In this document: positions 21,883 to 30,676 of the stretch, in pieces | How positions within the stretch are numbered: position 1 is the first letter of the stretch | How the letters are laid out: every line of letters begins with the position of its first letter | Origin: Pelomonas sp036401055 | GTDB lineage: Bacteria > Pseudomonadota > Gammaproteobacteria > Burkholderiales > Burkholderiaceae_C | Direction of reading: 5' to 3' | Length of the DNA stretch: 64,000 bases | NCBI GenBank assembly: GCA_036401055.1 | Contig: DASWWC010000198.1 | Coordinates: 8,576 to 72,575, forward strand | Translations under genes and position numbers: made by a program | Notes under the pieces: generated by a model | Databases searched by the model: none | Seen by the model: only the letters and a program-made list of their open reading frames with translations | Told to the model about the DNA's origin: nothing

Positions 21883-22352
21883 TGGAAGTCCTGTGCCGCC
21901 GAGTGCCGGGGGGATTCGCCCCGGAGAGCGACGAGGAAGCCGCCAAGCTGACCAAGCTCAAGGCCGGCGCCTCGGTTCGCGTGACCGTCACCCAGGAGAC
22001 GAACGCCAAGTTCCGTCGCAAGTGGTGGGCGCTGGCGAAGTACGCCTTCGATATCTGGTCCGAGACCATGCCCGAGCAGCAGTACCGCGGCCAGGAGGTG
22101 CAGCGGAACTTCGAGCGCTTCCGCAAGGAACTGACCATCCTGGCCGGCCGCTTCCACCCGGTCTGGAATCTGAAGGGCGAACTGCGCGTCGAGGCCGAGA
22201 GCCTCAGCTGGGCCCGGATGAACGACGAGCAGTTCGAGGCGTTTTACAGCGCCACGATCAACGCCGTCCTCTCCAAGATCCTCAACCACACCAAGCTCAC
22301 CGAGGCCGATCTGCGCGCCCACGTTGAGCGAGTTCTGAGCTTCGATCGATGA
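21882..22352 (+). CDS. DUF1367 phage protein (Nin-region type)
   Basis: 156 residues. Conserved features of DUF1367 are visible: LKAGASVRVTVTQETNAKFRRKWWALAKYAFD with the FRRKWW core, and LSWARMNDEQFEAFYSATINAVL near the C-terminus. This family lies in the Nin-type accessory regions of many lambdoid phages; its function is unproven but position links it to recombination/late control. A GTG three bases upstream is an alternative start. Confidence 0.85.
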   Translation: MEVLCRRVPGGFAPESDEEAAKLTKLKAGASVRVTVTQETNAKFRRKWWALAKYAFDIWSETMPEQQYRGQEVQRNFERFRKELTILAGRFHPVWNLKGELRVEAESLSWARMNDEQFEAFYSATINAVLSKILNHTKLTEADLRAHVERVLSFDR

Positions 22353-22816
22353 GCAACAACCCCGCAATGCATCGTGAGGCGTTCGACCTCATGTGTGGCG
22401 ACCGCCTCGGCTACGGCATGAGCCGCACTGTCTACGCCTGCAAGCTGCTGCCCGACTGCGTCGTCAAGGTGGAGGAAGACTCCGGCCGCTTCCAGAACGT
22501 CGTCGAGTGGGAGACCTGGCAGCGCGTGCGCGACACGCCGGCAAGCCGCTGGTTTGCCGCCTGCCGCTGGATCAGCCCGAACGGCTCGGTCCTGGTGATG
22601 GAGCGCACGCGCCCGCCGGCGCCGTCCGAGTTTCTGGACCGCATGCCAGCCTTCCTGTGCGACTTCAAACGCACGAACTACGGAATGGCCAAGGCCGAGG
22701 GCCGCCACGGCAAGCCCGACACCGAATGGCTGGTCTGCCACGACTACGGCACCCATCTCATGTTCGAGCACGGCATGACGAAGCGGCTGCGCAAGGCGGA
22801 CTGGTGGGACGCATGA
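22349..22816 (+). CDS. Minimal protein-kinase-like protein, 155 aa
   Basis: The order of motifs follows a eukaryote-type kinase fold: Gly-loop LGYGMSRTVY (20-29), VVKVE with Lys40, Glu53/55 in VVEWETW, a hinge VLVMERT (81-87), a catalytic-loop-like CDFKRTNYG (Asp105, Lys107, Asn110) and HDYG (Asp132) in place of DFG. At 155 residues most of the C-lobe is missing. It may be a reduced kinase, a pseudokinase or a nucleotide-binding protein. ATGA overlaps at both ends place it in the operon. Confidence 0.6.
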   Translation: MSNNPAMHREAFDLMCGDRLGYGMSRTVYACKLLPDCVVKVEEDSGRFQNVVEWETWQRVRDTPASRWFAACRWISPNGSVLVMERTRPPAPSEFLDRMPAFLCDFKRTNYGMAKAEGRHGKPDTEWLVCHDYGTHLMFEHGMTKRLRKADWWDA

Positions 22817-23058
22817 ATCCAACGCCCATCACCCTTCGCGGTGCGCAGCCGGGCCGGGTGGTCAAGCTGCGCGTCAGCTTCGGCGAGGTGCCCGAGTTCG
22901 GCGACGTGCTGATGATGGCATCGGGCAAGCGCTATCAGGTCGTCGGCGTGACCGGGAAGTCTCTGCGTGCGCTGGTGCTGAAGCCCAGCGACGCCATCGA
23001 ACCGGGCACCAAGGTCTGGACCTGGCAGTGGGACTCACGCAAGAAGGTGGCCGCATGA
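22813..23058 (+). CDS. 81-aa beta-rich hypothetical protein
   Basis: ATGA overlap with the previous gene. Strand-turn pattern (VVKLRVSFGEVPEFGDVLMMASGKRYQVVGV) like a small barrel, ending WTWQWDSRKKVAA. Function unknown. Confidence 0.65.
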   Translation: MNPTPITLRGAQPGRVVKLRVSFGEVPEFGDVLMMASGKRYQVVGVTGKSLRALVLKPSDAIEPGTKVWTWQWDSRKKVAA

Positions 23059-23537
23059 AGCGCAGTGGCTTCAAGTCCAAGCTCCCACCCCGGCGCCCGG
23101 TGAAGCAGATCGAGGGCTATACCCCCAGGCCTCGACAAGCAGCCGTAGCCGTCGCTGGCCCGGCGCAGGCCGTCGTGAGCATCCCCAAGCAGGAGAACCT
23201 GCAGCACCAGGGGTACATGGCCGCGGTGCGCAAGCTGCCGTGCTACAGGTGCGGTGTATCGGGCATCACCCAGTTCTGCCATAGCGACGCACCAGGCGGG
23301 GAGGGCGGCAAGGGGAAGGGCCTGAAGTCCGATTGCCGGCTGGGCTGGCCGGGCTGCGGCCCGGACTTCATGGGCAACGCCGGCTGCCACTACTTCGTCG
23401 GCAGCACGGGCAAGCTGGGCAAGGAAGGGCGTCGCGCCTTCGAGAAGGAAGCGGGCGCCGCCACACGCGCCGAGATCCGCCGCTTGGGCCTGTGGCCAGC
23501 TAGCCTGCCGGCGTGGCCGGAGGATGCCCATGGCTGA
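23055..23537 (+). CDS. HNH/DUF968-type putative nuclease (Nin region)
   Basis: 160 residues. The N-terminal 50 are basic and Pro-rich. The core YMAAVRKLPCYRCG, TQFCHSD and GNAGCHYFVGS gives a Cys/His zinc pattern like HNH-type recombination endonucleases of lambdoid phages. It would act on recombination intermediates. ATGA overlap with the upstream gene. Confidence 0.7.
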   Translation: MKRSGFKSKLPPRRPVKQIEGYTPRPRQAAVAVAGPAQAVVSIPKQENLQHQGYMAAVRKLPCYRCGVSGITQFCHSDAPGGEGGKGKGLKSDCRLGWPGCGPDFMGNAGCHYFVGSTGKLGKEGRRAFEKEAGAATRAEIRRLGLWPASLPAWPEDAHG

Positions 23538-23817
23538 CCTCTATGTCGCTGTGCGTGTGGTCTTCCGCTGGCATGTGGCCCGGTGCTTGCCCGGTTGCCA
23601 GCCCCTGGGCGTGCTCGATTGCCCGTCGCAGGCCATCGCGGAGCGAGAGGCGGCCATCTTGAACGGCCAGCAGTGCAGACCCCGCCGCGTCGAGCGGTTG
23701 CATCGCTTCGAGATGTACCCCGACGAAGCCGATATGGCGATCCAGCGCGAGCTGCACGAGAACTACGGAATGCCAAGGGCTGACTCACCGTTCGCTCAGC
23801 CGGGGATGCCGTTTTGA
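23530..23817 (+). CDS. 95-aa hypothetical protein
   Basis: Beta-rich start (DLYVAVRVVFRWHV), a Cys pair, then a helix rich in Glu and Gln. An ATG six bases upstream is also possible. It overlaps its neighbours by a few bases, as is usual in this operon. Not recognised. Confidence 0.6.
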   Translation: MADLYVAVRVVFRWHVARCLPGCQPLGVLDCPSQAIAEREAAILNGQQCRPRRVERLHRFEMYPDEADMAIQRELHENYGMPRADSPFAQPGMPF

Positions 23818-24047
23818 GCGCAACGGCGACGCGAGCCCCGACGACGCCGACGGCGGGCAAGACGAGCGAGCAACTGCGCGAGTTGGTCGCATTCGAGGAG
23901 AAGATGATGAACGAACTGCCGCTGCACCTGTGCCGCGAGCGCATCGAGCGGGTGAAGGCCTTCTACATCGAACGCCACGGCATGGACGCTGCCAGGCGCA
24001 TCCACGGCGCCATGAAGGCGAAGTTCCTGGCGAGGCGTGACCGATGA
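23814..24047 (+). CDS. 77-aa helical protein, TTG start
   Basis: TTG overlaps the preceding stop (TTGA), as also seen at 59360. Disordered Thr/Pro first 15 residues, then basic helices (LVAFEEKMMNELPLHLCRERIERVKAFYIERHG). Function unknown. Confidence 0.6.
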   Translation: MSATATRAPTTPTAGKTSEQLRELVAFEEKMMNELPLHLCRERIERVKAFYIERHGMDAARRIHGAMKAKFLARRDR

Positions 24048-24376
24048 AGTACCGCAACAAGCCCTGCCAGGTGGGCGACGAGAAGTACCGCAGCCAGCGC
24101 GAGCGTGACCGCCACCAAGAGCTGCTGATGTTGCAGCGAGCCGGCCGCATCACGGAGCTGAAGCGCGAGGTGCCGTTCGAACTGGCCCCACGGGTCAAGA
24201 TCGAAGGCGAGGACCGCGCACGGCCGGCTGTGAAGTACGTCGCCGACTTCACCTACATCGAGGTGCCATCAGGCAGGCGCGTGGTGGCAGACGCCAAGGG
24301 CATGCAGACCACGGCGTACCGGCTCAAGAAGCACCTGCTGAAGAGCATCCACAACATCGACCTGATCGAGATCTGA
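24044..24376 (+). CDS. DUF1064 putative Holliday-junction nuclease
   Basis: 110 residues with the DUF1064 layout: YRSQRERDRHQELLMLQRAGRI helix, LKREVPFEL, YVADFTYIEVPSGRRVVADAKGM. The E-x-D-x-K arrangement is that of PD-(D/E)xK resolvase-like nucleases. In this position phages often carry RusA, so a replacement of that function is plausible. Confidence 0.8.
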   Translation: MKYRNKPCQVGDEKYRSQRERDRHQELLMLQRAGRITELKREVPFELAPRVKIEGEDRARPAVKYVADFTYIEVPSGRRVVADAKGMQTTAYRLKKHLLKSIHNIDLIEI

Positions 24377-24383
24377 GGACTCT

Positions 24384-24731
24384 ATGAACGAGAACGAGGA
24401 TGACCGTGGGCAGTTCGGACCCGTGCATTACGGGGTGGACCTGGGCGTAGACGGCCTTACAGTGATGGTGGTCCACGCGGTGTTCGATCAGGCCGAGTTA
24501 GACGCTGAGGCGGACAAGATGATGGCCGCCCTTCACGCGCGCGGCATTGCGATCATGAAGTGCGAGCTGGGGCGCATGGAACGCTTCACCATTAAGCACG
24601 TCAGCCCAGAGGAGTTCATGAAGCCCGACCCGCCCACCTGGCCCAACAACATCGCCAAGGGCGGAGATCCGGCGTCGAGCGTCGCGCAATGGAAGCGAGA
24701 GAGAAGCCGGTACCGGTTCCGAAGCGGTTGA
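24384..24731 (+). CDS. 115-aa hypothetical protein
   Basis: Starts seven bases after DUF1064. Acidic N-terminus, a VHAVFDQAELDAEADKM helix, and a basic C-terminal tail (WKRERSRYRFRSG). No family is recognised; the late position in the early operon makes a late-gene regulator possible but unsupported. Confidence 0.55.
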   Translation: MNENEDDRGQFGPVHYGVDLGVDGLTVMVVHAVFDQAELDAEADKMMAALHARGIAIMKCELGRMERFTIKHVSPEEFMKPDPPTWPNNIAKGGDPASSVAQWKRERSRYRFRSG

Positions 24732-24820
24732 CTTCGAGCGATCCGGTGGGAACCTGAGGCTTCCCCGCCATGGCAAGGGGCCCCGCCGCAGCCACGGCAT
24801 CAAGTCAAGGAACCTGCCTC

Positions 24821-25129
24821 ATGTTCTCCAGCTTCAAACGCTTCGGCTCCATCATCGTCTTCGCGCTGGCCGCCTGTGCTTCCGCCGTGGCCACCTGCAT
24901 CTCGCTGGCCGTCACCTTCGCGGCATCCGGCGTCGTCCACGCCTTCGATGCGCTCACCCGCATCGTGGTCAGCGCCGCCAACCGGCTGCCCAGCGCGACA
25001 CCCAAGCGACCGATCAGCACGGCCACGGAGCGACAGCATCTGGTCCCGTCGGCCACCTACGCCCGCAAACAGGACGCCCGGCGCCGCCCGACCATCCTGC
25101 CCAGTTGGCGCATGTGCACCAGCGTGTGA
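24821..25129 (+). CDS. 102-aa membrane protein, end of early operon
   Basis: AAGGAACC precedes the ATG. Residues ~8-38 (IIVFALAACASAVATCISLAVTF) form one or two membrane spans, then a basic Arg/Pro tail of ~55 residues. It is the last gene before the strong terminator at 25166. Possibly a small inner-membrane protein; function unknown. Confidence 0.55.
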   Translation: MFSSFKRFGSIIVFALAACASAVATCISLAVTFAASGVVHAFDALTRIVVSAANRLPSATPKRPISTATERQHLVPSATYARKQDARRRPTILPSWRMCTSV

Positions 25130-25165
25130 CGCGAACCTTCCGCCTGAGCACCCCACACCCCACAC

Positions 25166-25189
25166 AGCCCGCCTTGAGCGGGCTTTTTC
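25166..25189 (+). terminator. Rho-independent terminator ending the right early operon
   Basis: AGCCCGC-CTTGA-GCGGGCT followed by TTTT on +. It separates early from late genes. Confidence 0.9.
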
Positions 25190-25204
25190 ATGCCCGGCCG
25201 TTCC

Positions 25205-25238
25205 ATCGGTTGATTTCCAGAGAACGCATGGGAAGGTG
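25205..25238 (+). promoter_or_regulatory. Late-region 34-bp motif, copy A
   Basis: ATCGGTTGATTTCC followed at fixed distance by ATGGGAAGGTG. It lies 47 bp before the small terminase gene. Spacing TTGATT-17-AAGGTG mimics a promoter with a non-standard -10. Confidence 0.55.
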
Positions 25239-25284
25239 ACACCCACAACAGCCACAACACCCGAACCACAACACCCACAACAAC

Positions 25285-26319
25285 ATGAGCGACGGCAACA
25301 ACACCCCCGACAACAACGCCGGCAGCCCCGGCGAAGGGGGCGGCCTGTCGATCAAGAAGCAGGCGTTCGCACTGGCCTACCACCACGAGCCGAACGCCAC
25401 GAAGGCCGCGATCAAGGCGGGCTACAGCGCCAAGACCGCGCAGCAGGCAGGCAGCCGCCTCCTGAAAGACCCAGGCGTGAGGGCCGAACTGGCACGCCTC
25501 GCAGCCGAGCCAGTGGAGCCCGGCTCCACTCCAGCGAAGAAGGCGAAGCCACGCTCCATCACGTCGACCCCGGCCCCCGCCCCCCAGCAAGCCCAGCCGC
25601 ACGCCAAGTTCAGTGAGCACCTTCTGTCGCGCGCGGCAGCAGCAGACCCCAGTCAGCCAATCCCCGCGACGACGCCGATGGAGGAAGCGTTCCTCACGGA
25701 ATACCTGCGCAACGGTCAGAACGGCACAGCGGCGTGGATCTTCACGCACCCAGGTTGCAGCCCTGATGCAGCGGCTGTGTCGGCGAGCCAGCTCATAAGG
25801 CGCCCTAGGGTCGCTGCCCGCCTTGCCGCTGAACGCCATCGCCTGGCTCAACAACACGAGATGACGCGGGACCAGCTGCTGGCCGAGTTCCTGGCCATCG
25901 TGCGCGCTGACCCCAACGAGTTGACGCAGATGCGATGCGTGGCCTGTTCGAGCTGCTGGGGTGTGAACCCCGACCGCAAGGGCCGGTGGGTTGACCCTGA
26001 CCCTGAATGCCCTGAGTGCATGGGCGAGGGCAACTCGGTCCCGTGGTTTGCTGACACCCGGAAGCTGTCGCCCGAGGCTCGCGCGCTTTTCGCTGGCGTG
26101 AAGCTCACGGCCCAGGGCGTGACGATCCTGCAGCACGACAAGATGGCCGCGCTGGTGAACATCGGCAAGATCCTGGGCGCCTACGAGAAGGACAACGAGC
26201 AGAAGCGGCCTGAGCTGAGCGAAGCGCTGGCCCAGTTCATCGGCCAGATCCACGACCAAGGCGCTGGCCGGTTGCCGATTGCGCGCAGGCAGCCCGTGGC
26301 CGACAAGGTGAAGCACTGA
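25285..26319 (+). CDS. terS: Terminase small subunit (two HTH repeats, zinc motif)
   Basis: 344 residues, longer than the usual ~150-200. Residues ~18-70 are a Terminase_2-type HTH (LSIKKQAFALAYHHEPNATK, AIKAGYSAKTAQQAGSRLL). A linker with VEPGST follows, and residues ~130-190 repeat the fold (MEEAFLTEYLRNGQNGTAAW, VSASQLIRRPRVAARL). The C-terminal half has CVACSSCWG and CPECMG, a likely zinc ribbon. It recognises pac/cos DNA and feeds TerL, whose ATG overlaps its stop. Confidence 0.85.
   Translation: MSDGNNTPDNNAGSPGEGGGLSIKKQAFALAYHHEPNATKAAIKAGYSAKTAQQAGSRLLKDPGVRAELARLAAEPVEPGSTPAKKAKPRSITSTPAPAPQQAQPHAKFSEHLLSRAAAADPSQPIPATTPMEEAFLTEYLRNGQNGTAAWIFTHPGCSPDAAAVSASQLIRRPRVAARLAAERHRLAQQHEMTRDQLLAEFLAIVRADPNELTQMRCVACSSCWGVNPDRKGRWVDPDPECPECMGEGNSVPWFADTRKLSPEARALFAGVKLTAQGVTILQHDKMAALVNIGKILGAYEKDNEQKRPELSEALAQFIGQIHDQGAGRLPIARRQPVADKVKH
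25513..25529. repeat. 17-bp palindrome, copy 5
   Basis: GTGGAGCCCGGCTCCAC; VEPGST in the linker of the small terminase. Confidence 0.9.
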
Positions 26320-27887
26320 TGTCCGCGGCCGTCGCAGAGCAGCAGCCGCAGACGCTCGACGAGCTGCTGGGCGAGCACTGGCGAAGCCTTGAATGGCGGC
26401 TGTGCAACCTGTACTGGATCGTCAACAAGGACGGCAAGGCCGTTCGGTTCGAGCCCAACGACGAGCAGCTCGACTTCATCCGCAACATCTGGACGCGCAA
26501 CCTGATCCTGAAGGCGCGGCAGAAGGGCTTCTCCACGCTGATCCAGCTCCTGCAGCTCGACCAAGGCCTGTTCAACACTCACCACGTCGGCGCGACCATC
26601 GCCGAGACGCTACCCAACGCCGGCAAGCTCTTCAAGAAGATCGAGTTCGCTCAGCAACGCATACCGGACGCACTTCGCGAGTCGCTGCCGATCAAGACCA
26701 TGGCTTCGCGCAGCGCCATGGAGTTCGAGCATGGCAGCAGCATCTATGTCGGCGTCAGCGCCCGCGGCGACACGCTGAACCTGCTCCACGTGTCCGAGTT
26801 CGGCAAGATCTGCCGGCGCTATCCCGAGCGCGCAGAAGAGATCATCAGCGGCGCGTTCGAGGCTGTGCCCACGGATGGATGCATCGTCGTCGAGAGCACG
26901 GCCGAGGGCGCCGCTGGTCCGTTCTACGACCTGGTGATGGCAGCGATGCGCCGCCAGGCCGAGGGCGCACCTGAAACGCCGCTGGACTGGCGCCTGCATT
27001 TCTACCCGTGGTTCAACAGCCGCGAGTACCGGCTTGACCCAGCCGACGTGATCGTCAGCGCCGAGCAGCACAGGTACTTCGACAAGGTGCAGGCCTTCTG
27101 GCGCGAGAAGGGCACCTACGGCGCTGACTTCACCATCGACGCGGCCCAGCGCGCCTGGTACGTGAAGAAGCAGGAGACGCAGAAGCGCCTGATGAAGCGC
27201 GAGTACCCGAGCACCATCGAAGAGGCCTTCGAGCAGGCCATCGAGGGCGCGGTGTTCGGCGACGAGATGACGTCTGTGCGGGAAGCCGGCCGCATCACCA
27301 CGGTGCCGCTGGACCCGGCCTATCCGGTCAACACCTTCTGGGACTTCGGCCTGGGCCGGCGCAACCCGATCTGGCTGCATCAGCGCATTGGCCTGCAGAA
27401 CCGCTGGGTCAAGTATTTCGACGACTTCGGCAAGGGCCTGGGTTGGTGGTGGCGGCACATCGAGGAATGGCGCCGCGAGCACGGCGAATTCCAGTGGGGC
27501 ACTCACTACCTGCCGCACGACGCCGACACCGAGATCCTGGGCGAGAGCGTGACCACCAAGCGCCGCATCTTGGTCGAGGCCGGCATGCGCAACGAGTTCG
27601 TGGTGCCGCGCATCGCGCTGAAGAGCACGGGCATCGACCTGATGCGCGCGGCCCTACCGGTCGACAACTGGTTCGACCGCGTGGAGTGCGCCGAAGGCAT
27701 CAAGTGTCTGGACGGCTATCAGTACGAGTGGAACGAGAAGCAGGGCATCTGGAGCCGCACGCCGATGCCCAACTGGGCCAGCCACGGCGCTGACGCCTGG
27801 ATGCAGTACGCGCAGGGCTACCGCGACACGGGCGATGTCGTCGCGCAGGCCAAGAAGCACAAAGCACGCAAGAAGTCATGGCGTTGA
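26319..27887 (+). CDS. terL: Terminase large subunit
   Basis: 522 residues. ATPase part: a Walker-A-like KARQKGFSTL near residue 67, VGATIAETLPNAGKLFKKIEF, and a Walker B LLHVSEFGK. The RNase-H-like nuclease part has TFWDFGLGRRNP with the first catalytic Asp and later DADT and HGADAW acidic sites. It packages DNA into proheads through the portal encoded downstream. Length and motif order are typical of headful-type terminases of podoviruses. Confidence 0.92.
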   Translation: MSAAVAEQQPQTLDELLGEHWRSLEWRLCNLYWIVNKDGKAVRFEPNDEQLDFIRNIWTRNLILKARQKGFSTLIQLLQLDQGLFNTHHVGATIAETLPNAGKLFKKIEFAQQRIPDALRESLPIKTMASRSAMEFEHGSSIYVGVSARGDTLNLLHVSEFGKICRRYPERAEEIISGAFEAVPTDGCIVVESTAEGAAGPFYDLVMAAMRRQAEGAPETPLDWRLHFYPWFNSREYRLDPADVIVSAEQHRYFDKVQAFWREKGTYGADFTIDAAQRAWYVKKQETQKRLMKREYPSTIEEAFEQAIEGAVFGDEMTSVREAGRITTVPLDPAYPVNTFWDFGLGRRNPIWLHQRIGLQNRWVKYFDDFGKGLGWWWRHIEEWRREHGEFQWGTHYLPHDADTEILGESVTTKRRILVEAGMRNEFVVPRIALKSTGIDLMRAALPVDNWFDRVECAEGIKCLDGYQYEWNEKQGIWSRTPMPNWASHGADAWMQYAQGYRDTGDVVAQAKKHKARKKSWR

Positions 27888-27903
27888 GCCAGGAGAAAGC
27901 ACC

Positions 27904-28407
27904 ATGCAACTGAGTCCCATCCGAACCCCTGACGGACTGCCCATGTGGTCAGCCGGCGGCAAGCACGCATGGAAGACGTTCGAGTACCGCGGCTTCGTCG
28001 TGAGCCTTGAATGGGTAGGCAACCACCGCCACACGCGCAAGTGCATGGTCATCTGGCCCGTTTCCAACGTGTTCACGGGTGGCACCACGAGCGAGGGCAT
28101 GTGGGTCATCAGCGAGCGCGCCATCACGGAGTTCGTCGGCTTCAACCGCAACGACAAGTGCACGGGCTCCGTGAGCGAGCACTGCGTGCGCGAGTGCGGC
28201 AAGGCACTGCCGCTGCTGGGCAAGGACAGCAACGACAAGCACGCCCTGTCTGCGCTCATCGACACGGTGTGCCGGTTCGCCCCTGATCTGGTCGGCATGC
28301 CCGTCGCGCCGCAGACCGTGCGGCAGGCGATGCGCGGCCAGGCCATGTGGGACGTGGTGGCCACGAACAAGAGCAGCGGCAAGACCCTCGCGGAGGCCAG
28401 CGTATGA
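27904..28407 (+). CDS. 167-aa hypothetical protein between terminase and portal
   Basis: AGGAGAAAGCACC before ATG sets the start. Alpha/beta with Trp/Cys/His (EYRGFVVSLEWVGNHRHTRKCMVIWP, CTGSVSEHCVRECGKAL). Its end overlaps the portal start (ATGA). No known family. Confidence 0.65.
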   Translation: MQLSPIRTPDGLPMWSAGGKHAWKTFEYRGFVVSLEWVGNHRHTRKCMVIWPVSNVFTGGTTSEGMWVISERAITEFVGFNRNDKCTGSVSEHCVRECGKALPLLGKDSNDKHALSALIDTVCRFAPDLVGMPVAPQTVRQAMRGQAMWDVVATNKSSGKTLAEASV

Positions 28408-30674
28408 GTGCCGTCGCCGAACGAATCAGCCGCCCGAAGGCCAAGCCCACCAAGACGGCCGCCGCTGCCCGCCATGCGGCCCAGCCGCGCGAGGTGGTCA
28501 TGTCGGCCAAGGAGCGCCACGAGCAGCGCAAGGCATGGTTCGTGGCCGAGGCTGCAAAGCAGGGGCCGAACCGCGCCCGCATGGCGAAGTGCGAGAACGC
28601 CTACGACAGCGAGCAATGGTCCCGCGAGGACGCTGCCGACGTGGAAGCCCGCGGGCAGAACCCCGTGGTCTACAACGAGATCAAGCCGGCCATCGACTGG
28701 ATGATCGGCACCGAGCGCCGCAGCCGTGTCGACTTCTATGTCGTGGCCGAAGAGGACGGCCAGGAGGCCGAGGACGACGCCACCAACAAGACCAAGCTGC
28801 TGAAGTACCTCGACGACACGAACCGCGCGGGGTTCGAGCGCAGCTATGCCGCCGAGGACATGTTCAAGGCCGGCGTGGGCTGGCTGGAGGTGGGCCTACG
28901 CGGCGACCGCACCGGCGTGCCGATCTTCGTTGGCGCCGAGAGCTGGCGGAACATCCTGTGGGACAGCAATGACCGCCGCCGCGACCTGAGCAACGCGCGC
29001 TACCTGTTCCGCATCAAGATCGTCGACTTCGATGTGGCGCTGGCCATCTTCCCGGACAAGCGGGAGGAACTGGAGCGCTGCGTCCAAGAGGGTGACGAGC
29101 TAAGCGTCTTCACATCATGGATGTCGGGCTCGGGCCTCATCAGCGGCCTTGACGCGTTCGGCGCGAACTCCGACGAGATCGACTTCATCACGCCCAAGCC
29201 GGTCGGCCTGTTCAACCCGCGCAAGCGCGTCATGCTGCTGGAGTGCTGGTCCCGCGAGCCCCAGCGGCGCCCGACCAGCGACGACGGCCTGGGCGACCCG
29301 GTGACGTTCAAGATGCGCGTGTCGATCATGACCGAGCACGACACGCTGATCGAGTCGTGGAGCCCGTTCAACCACGACCAGTTCCCGTTCATCCCGCTGT
29401 GGGCGTACATCAACCGCCGCACAGGCCTGCCGTACAGCCCCATCCTGCCGATGCTGGGCCCGCAGGAGGCGCTGAACCATCGGATGTCGAAAGCCATCAT
29501 GGAGGCGGCCAGCAACCAGTTCATGGTCGAGGAAGACGCCCTCAGCGAGGCCATGGACATGGAGGAACTGCGCGAGGAGTTGAACGCCCCTGACGGCATC
29601 ATGGTGTTCAAGAGCGGCGCGCTCAATGGCAACCGGGTCCGCGAGCGCCCCACCGGCGGCGCGGCCACTCAGCAGTTGGTGCTGGCCGAGCGCGACAAGA
29701 CCCAGATGCGCAGTGCATCGGGGGTCACGGCCGACAACCGCGGCGAGCAATCCAACGTCGTCAGCGGCAAAGCGGTGATTGCAAAGGCAGAGCAGGGCGG
29801 CCTGCTGACGGCCGAGTTGTTCGACAACCTGCTGCTGGCCCGCCAGATCGAGGGCGAGCTGACGCTGAGCATGGCCGAGCAGTTCGTCAAGGCGCCGATG
29901 ACGATCCGCGTGGCCGGCGAGGGCCGGAAGGTGGAGCGCACGCGCATCAACCAGCCACAGGCGGACGGCACGTACCTGAACGACATCACGGCCAGGCGCG
30001 CGCACTTCACGGTGGGCGAGCAGGCCTGGAAGCAGAGCTACGCCGAGAGCGCGTTCGCGTCGCTCATGGAGGTGCTGACGCAGCTCGCCGCGGCTGCTCC
30101 GCAGGTCGTGGTGAACCTGCTGGACCTGGTGTTCGACATGCACCCGAATCTGCCGCGCAAGAAGGCGCTGATGGATCGCATCCGCGCCGTGAACGGTCAG
30201 CAAGACCCGGACGGCAAGCTGACGCCCGATCAGCAACTGGCACAGGAGCAGATGGCAGAACAGGCAAAGGCGCAGTACGAGGCGACCATGGCGAAGATCC
30301 AGGCCGACATTCAGGAGGCCGTCGCCAAGGGCGAGAAGCTGGTGGCCGACGCCATGAAGTCCCGCCTGGAATCGCTCTACATCAGCGCCCAGGCTGCCCA
30401 GACGCTGGCCCAGATGCCTGGCGCCGTACCCATGGCCGACGAGTTGCTGCGCAGCGCTGGCTTCAAAGACGCTGGCGCCACGGGCGAGGTCATCCCGCCC
30501 GATGTGGTGCCCGAGACCCAGCCGGCAGCACCTGTCGAACAAGTTCCCGTGGACCCCAGCTTGGGGCCGCAACCCCCCGCCGATGGCAGCACCGCTGCGC
30601 CCCTGATGGGCGAGGGCGAAGCCGCAGGCATTGAAACCGTCGCGCCTGATGGCGTGATTCAACCCGGAGATTGA
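28404..30674 (+). CDS. Portal protein, P22-like
   Basis: 756 residues, the size of P22 gp1 type portals. The N-terminal ~60 residues are basic; then ENAYDSEQWSREDAADVEARGQNPVVYNEIKPAIDWMIGTERR is the conserved podoviral portal entry. MLGPQEALNHRMSKAIMEAASNQF and ITARRAHFTVGEQAWKQSY are further family blocks. The C-terminal ~120 residues are a coiled coil and Pro-rich tail. Twelve copies would form the DNA channel at one prohead vertex. Confidence 0.92.
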   Translation: MSAVAERISRPKAKPTKTAAAARHAAQPREVVMSAKERHEQRKAWFVAEAAKQGPNRARMAKCENAYDSEQWSREDAADVEARGQNPVVYNEIKPAIDWMIGTERRSRVDFYVVAEEDGQEAEDDATNKTKLLKYLDDTNRAGFERSYAAEDMFKAGVGWLEVGLRGDRTGVPIFVGAESWRNILWDSNDRRRDLSNARYLFRIKIVDFDVALAIFPDKREELERCVQEGDELSVFTSWMSGSGLISGLDAFGANSDEIDFITPKPVGLFNPRKRVMLLECWSREPQRRPTSDDGLGDPVTFKMRVSIMTEHDTLIESWSPFNHDQFPFIPLWAYINRRTGLPYSPILPMLGPQEALNHRMSKAIMEAASNQFMVEEDALSEAMDMEELREELNAPDGIMVFKSGALNGNRVRERPTGGAATQQLVLAERDKTQMRSASGVTADNRGEQSNVVSGKAVIAKAEQGGLLTAELFDNLLLARQIEGELTLSMAEQFVKAPMTIRVAGEGRKVERTRINQPQADGTYLNDITARRAHFTVGEQAWKQSYAESAFASLMEVLTQLAAAAPQVVVNLLDLVFDMHPNLPRKKALMDRIRAVNGQQDPDGKLTPDQQLAQEQMAEQAKAQYEATMAKIQADIQEAVAKGEKLVADAMKSRLESLYISAQAAQTLAQMPGAVPMADELLRSAGFKDAGATGEVIPPDVVPETQPAAPVEQVPVDPSLGPQPPADGSTAAPLMGEGEAAGIETVAPDGVIQPGD

Positions 30675-30676
30675 CC

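Noticed and set aside
24725..24760. CGGTTGACTTCG as a further late motif (also at 32344)
   Set aside because: The two share CGGTTGACTTCG but lack the fixed 20-bp spacing to GGTG; one lies inside the CsrA-like gene and the other overlaps a stop codon.
27880..27900. Possible tenth VEPGST palindrome (reads GVEPGES in another frame)
   Set aside because: GTTGAGCCAGGAGAA is not palindromic and is the ribosome-site region of the next gene.
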